Assembly: GCA_021186555.1 (NCBI GenBank)
Contig: JAJKFL010000004.1
Coordinates: 14,634,779 to 14,698,778, forward strand
Direction: 5' to 3'
Length of the DNA: 64,000 nucleotides
From: Reticulitermes speratus
Lineage: Eukaryota > Arthropoda > Insecta > Blattodea > Rhinotermitidae
Shown: positions 53,001-59,000 of the stretch, piece after piece
How the letters are laid out: the number at the start of each line of letters is the position of its first letter
Numbering within the stretch: the stretch's first letter is position 1
Notes under the pieces: generated by a model
Database searches by the model: none
What the model was told of the DNA's origin: nothing
The model's input: only the letters and a program-made list of their open reading frames with translations
Made by a program: the position numbers and the translations under genes

Positions 53001-56000
53001 AAAACACATAAATACAGTCCGTACTGCGCAGTAAACACACTCCGTCTCAGTTATACAAACCAGTTAGTTAATGCTGTACAGTGAAATAATCGCTGTTTGT
53101 TCTGAGATCCACACAAAACACATAAATACAGTCCGTACCGCGCAGTAAATACACTCCGTCTCAGTTATACAAACCAGTCATTTAATGTTGTACAGTGAAA
53201 TAATCGCTGTTTGTTCTGAGATCCACACAAAACACATAAATACAGTCCGTACCGCGCAGTAAACACACTCCGTCTCAGTTATACAAACCAGTCAGTTAAT
53301 GCTGTACAGTGAAATAATCGCTGTTTGTTCTGAGATCCACACAAAACACATAAATACACTGTGTGGGCTGAACGTAGAATTGTTGAATGTTAAACATGGT
53401 GATACATATAGTAACCACTGGGCTTTAGAGGTTAAGTATTCACACGACGACTTGGCAGTTGTGAATCATTTTAGACGCTTTTTTTACACCGATAAAACAG
53501 TTGTGTTGACGTCATGTCAGTGTCAGAAGTGTCCAGTGATGTATGCCTGACAGCTGCTACGCCCAACAGCAGTATTCTTTGGTCTGCCAGGCAGCGTTCT
53601 GTTTTTGCAGTTCACGTGCAAGACATATGATGACACCAGCACAGTAACACGGTTAGTGTGCACGTGTGACGTCTTGCGCTTAAAGCAGACTTTGTTAATA
53701 GCGCCTAACGTCAGTAACAGTAAGACTGAGTACAATAAAAGGATAAGCTTCTCTGTTTAATTTCAACATAAAACACCAAATGCCAGTCTGTTCAAAGGCT
53801 TCCCACTTTTTGTCTTCACCACTTCGTGTTTCAACGAAGCTTAATTACTTAAATAACACTGAAAAAGTGTTCGGATACAGTTGGATGATTTGGCTTGTTA
53901 ATTAGACGTGGGCGATATATATCGATGTCTTATATCGATACTCCTAGCCTTAACACGGCTGTGACGTCACTCAGTAGCCAAGCTCTATCGTAACGCTGGA
54001 GAACGGTGTGCTACTTAAAAAGCACAAAGCAGATGTGTTACGTGAGTTAGGTGGCCGTAGGACAGTCCATGTAGCTCTGTAATTAATTAGTGTTGTTACG
54101 TGAGTTAGGTGGCCGTAGGGCAGTCGGTGTAGCTCTGTAATTAATTAGTGTTGTTACGTGAGTTAGGTGGCCGTAGGGCAGTCGGTGTAGCTCTGTAATT
54201 AATTAGTGTTGTTACGTGAGTTAGGTGGCCGTAGGGCAGTCGGTGTAGCTCTGTAATTAATTAGTGTTGTTACGTGAGTTAGGTGGCCGTAGGACAGTCG
54301 GTGTAGCTCTGTAATTATATTAGTGTTGTTACCTGAGTTAGGTGGTCGTAGGACAGTCGGTGTAGCTGTGTAATTAATTAGTGTTGTTACGTGAGTTAGG
54401 TGGCCGTAGGGCAGTCGGTGTAGCTGTGTAATTAATTAGTGTTGTTACGTGAGTTAGGTGGCCGTAGGGCAGTCGGTGTAGCTCTGTAATTAATTAGTGT
54501 TGTTACGTGAGTTAGGTGGCCGTAGGGCAGTCGGTGTAGCTGTGGAATTAATTAGTGTTACGTGAGTTAGGTGGCCGTAGGGCAGTCGGTGTAGCTGTGT
54601 AATTAATTAGTGTTGTTACGTGAGTTAGGTGGCCGTAGGGCAGTCGGTGTAGCTCTGTAATTAATTAGTGTTGTTACGTGAGTTAGGTGGCCGTAGGGCA
54701 GTCGGTGTAGCTGTGTAATTAATTAGTGTTACGTGAGTTAGGTGGCCGTAGGACAGTCGGTGTAGCTCTGTAATTAATTAGTGTTACGTGTGTTAGGTGG
54801 CCGTAGGACAGTCGGTGTAGCTCTGTAATTAATTAGTGTTGTTACGTGAGTTAGGTGGCCGTAGGGCAGTCGGTGTAGCTGTGTAATTAATTAGTGTTAC
54901 GTGAGTTAGGTGGCCGTAGGACAGTCGGTGTAGCTGTGTAATTAATTAGTGTTACGTGAGTTAGGTGGCCGTAGGACAGTCGGTGTAGCTCTGTAATTAA
55001 TTAGTGTTGTTACGTGAGTTAGGTGGCCGTAGGACAGTCGGTGTAGCTCTGTAATTAATTAGTGTTGTTACGTGAGTTAGGTGGCCGTAGGGCAGTCGGT
55101 GTAGCTGTGTAATTAATTAGTGTTACGTGAGTTAGGTGGCCGTAGGACAGTCGGTGTAGCTCTGTAATTAATTAGTGTTACGTGAGTTAGGTGGCCGTAG
55201 GACAGTCGGTGTAACTCTGTAATTAATTAGTGTTGTTACGTGAGTTAGGTGGCCGTAGGGCAGTCGGTGTAGCTGTGGAATTAATTAGTGTTACGTGAAT
55301 TAGGTGGCCGTAGGACAGTCGGTGTAGCTCTGTAATTAATTAGTGTTGTTACGTGAGTTAGGTGGCCGTAGGACAGTCGGCGTAGCTCTGTAATTAATTA
55401 GTGTTGTTACGTGAGTTAGGTGGCCGTAGGGCAGTTGGTGTAGCTCTGTAATTAATTAATGTTGTTAAATGGAATATGACTGTCATCTGGTCTTCCTCGT
55501 CGTGATAGAAGTGGCTGCGAGCTTGATAATCGGGTTTCGATTTCTGGTGGGATCAGTGTGTCTTCGCTTCCACGTCCGGGCTGGCCGTGAGTGTGACGTC
55601 TATTGAGTGTCGAGGTTAAGGATGCGTGGAACTTATCTCCACATACCCTACACACCTCAATGACTTGAGTGTTATGCGCAGGAGCGTCATTAATTCATAT
55701 TGTTATCTGTTTGTGCCTTAAATGTTTTGTTGTAAATACTGCCTAGCAGACGGTTGTGCAAACTGAAAGGCACAGTCACATATTGACCAAAAACTGACAG
55801 GCACAGTCACATATTGACCAACAAACTGACAGGCACAGTCACATATTGACCAAAAAACTGACAGGCACAGTCACTTATTGACAACAAACTGACAGGCACA
55901 GTCACATATTGACCAACAAACTGACAGGCACAGTCACATATTGACCAACAAACTGACAGGCACAGTCACATATTGACCAACAAACTGACAGGCACAGTCA

Positions 56001-59000
56001 CATATTGACCAACAAACTGACAGGCACAGTCACATATTGACGAACAAACTGACAGGCGCAGTCACATATTGACCAACAAACTGACAGGCACAGTCACATA
56101 TTGACCAACAAACTGACAGGCACAGTCACATATTGACCAACAAACGCACCTAATCAAATACAATTCATAACAAATAATTAAAATTCCTACATGTTTCGGC
56201 ACCGGACGCCATCCTCAGGAAGTCATAGAACAAAGGAATGTAAGTGCATCACCTTAGTCTAGGTGTAACACTGCCGCTGTTCAAATGTAAGTGCAACACC
56301 TTAGTCTAGGTGTAACACTGCCGCTGTTCAAATGTAAGTGCAACACCTTAGTCTAGGTGTAACACTGCCGCTGTTCAAATGTAAGTGCAACACCTTAGTC
56401 TAGGTGTAACACTGCCGCTAAGTTGTGCAGTGTTGCTGAGAGGATACGGTTGATGTGCGGTTGATTAGCTAAGTTGTGCAGTGTTGCTGAGAGGATACGG
56501 TTGATGTGCGGTTGATTAGCTAAGTTGTGCAGTGTTGCTGAGAGGATACGGTTGATGTGCGGTTGATTAGCTAAGTTGTGCAGTGTTGCTGAGAGGATAG
56601 GTTGATGCGCGATTGATTAGCTAAGTTGTGCAGTGTTGCTGAGAGGATACGGTTGATGTGCGGTTGATTAGCTAAGTTGTGCAGTGTTGCTGAGAGGATA
56701 CGGTTGATGTGCGGTTGATTAGCTAAGTTGTGCAGTGTTGCTGAGAGGATAGGTTGATGTGCGATTGATTAGCTAAGTTGTGCAGTGTTGCTGAGAGGAT
56801 AGGTTAATGTGCGGTTGATTAGCTAAGTTGTGCAGTGTTGCTGAGAGGATAGGTTGATGTGCGGTTGATTAGGTAAGTTGTGCAGTGTTGCTGAGAGGAT
56901 ACGGTTGATGTGCGGTTGATTAGCTAAGTTGTGCAGTGTTGCTGAGAGGATACGTTTTATGTGCGATTGATTAGCTAAGTTGTGCAGTGTTGCTGAGAGG
57001 ATAGGTTGATGTGCGGTTGATTAGCTAAGTTGTGCAGTGTTGCTGAGAGGATACGGTTAATGTGCGGTTGATTAGCTAAGTTGTGCAGTGTTGCTGAGAG
57101 GATAGGTTGATTTGCGGTTGATTAGCTAAGTTGTGCAGTGTTGCTGAGAGGATAGGTTGATGTGCGGTTGATTAGCTTAGTTGTGCAGTGTTGCTGAGAG
57201 GATACGGTTGATGTGCGGTTTATTAGCTAAGTTGTGCAGTGTTGCTGAGGATGCGGTTGATGTGGGTTGATTAGCTAAGTTGTGCAGTGTTGCTGAGAGG
57301 ATAGGTTGATGTGCGGTTGATTAGCTAAGTTGTGCAGTGTTGCTGAGAGGACGGAGATGGGCTTCATTGCCAGACCGCATGCGTACCTGCAGGAGACTGC
57401 CAGTGCCAAGTAGATGGCGGTAATCGTCAGACGGCGTCGGAGTGTACATACTTTCACGTATAAAGGCATACTGTTTAATATTCAACGGATCTTTTCTTCT
57501 AATATTGCCGCATGTGTGTGTATCACATTTAATATTCTTCTGAGTGCGTGTGACCTCTGACAGCACAGTGTCAGCTGGAAAGCGGTGCTATAGAAAGAGA
57601 AAGGTTACGGAGAGGTCACTGTTGTATACTGTTGGCTGTCACAGCCTCTTCAATAGGTTAAGTCGCAAACTGCTGACCCCATTGTATTGTGCGCTGTGGC
57701 ATAATAATGCGCGCAGTGCCTTGTGCATTGTCTGCTTGTGACTGGCAGAATGGGTGCTGTCGTCTGCGGCCACTTTGCGAGCAATACACAGTGTCCAGGG
57801 CGCTGGAAGTGCTTTGTGGAATAAAAGGCAAAGTTGTCCGTATGCGCGCCATGAAGGCGTGTGGGAAGTGGAGGTATAGCACAACCCATTCTTAAACGAG
57901 GGGCTAGATACAGGTTAGTGGTCGGCCAAATGCTCCTGTGGCCTTCGCCCACGGGGAGCACTGCATGTACCCGTTGAACAGGAGGCTGGGTGGGCCCCAC
58001 AAGCGGTCTGGAGGTTTTGAAGAAGGGAGCAATCTCCTTTGCACCTGTCGGGAGTCGAACCACGTTTCCTTAGGTTGTCCAGCCTGTAGCCTAGTGACTA
58101 TACTTGCTGAGCTATCTCGACGTTGAAGGAAAATGCAAAGTAATCAGGCATCTGACCGAGCTGATTGGTGGAGGCCACTGTGCTCGGTCTGTTGTGACTG
58201 GTGGACTTGAGGGCTGCAGGTGGGACTTGAGGGCCTGCAGGTGGGACTTGAGGGCCTGCAGAATTTGGGCTTTGTCTGTGTTTGTTGTGCTGTATTGTGT
58301 TGTGTTTACGGACAGCACGACAACACGTATTTTGAGACAAAAATTAAATCATTACTTAAAAGGTGCACGTGAAGTTCAGTGTGACAGACATGCGGGCGGG
58401 CGGACGGACGGACGGACAGACGGACATGACGAAGGTAATAGTCGCTGTTCGCAATTTTGTGAACGCGCCTGAAAACGAACCTGAGTACAGGCTGTGCCAG
58501 CCAGGATTTGAACAGGGTACCTGTCAAATGCATGTTAGAAGTGTACGACAGATTGCTCGGTCTTTTATTCGTGAGGGACTCAGTTTGATTGTCGTGTTGA
58601 TATTAGCTGAAAACTCGGGTATGACGTGGTTTTCGTCAGTCTGCAGGTACCCCCGGCCGAGCAACTTAGCCTGAGACTCACCGCAGCTGCATGTGCGTTT
58701 GAAATTCGTCATGAACTAAGAAGGAATGAATGAATCAGTCACTTAGCCGCTTAAACCCCAGTGGTTACTATATGTACCACCACGTTTAACAGTCACAAAT
58801 TCTACGTTCTGCCCACACAGTGTATTTATGTGTTTTGTGTGGATCTCAGAACAAACAGCGATTATTTCACTGTACAGCATTAACTGACTGGTTTGTATAA
58901 CTGAGACGGAGTGTGTTTACTGCGCGGTACGGACTGTATTTATGTGTTTTGTGTGGATCTCAGAACAAACAGCGATTATTTCACTGTACAGCATTAACTG

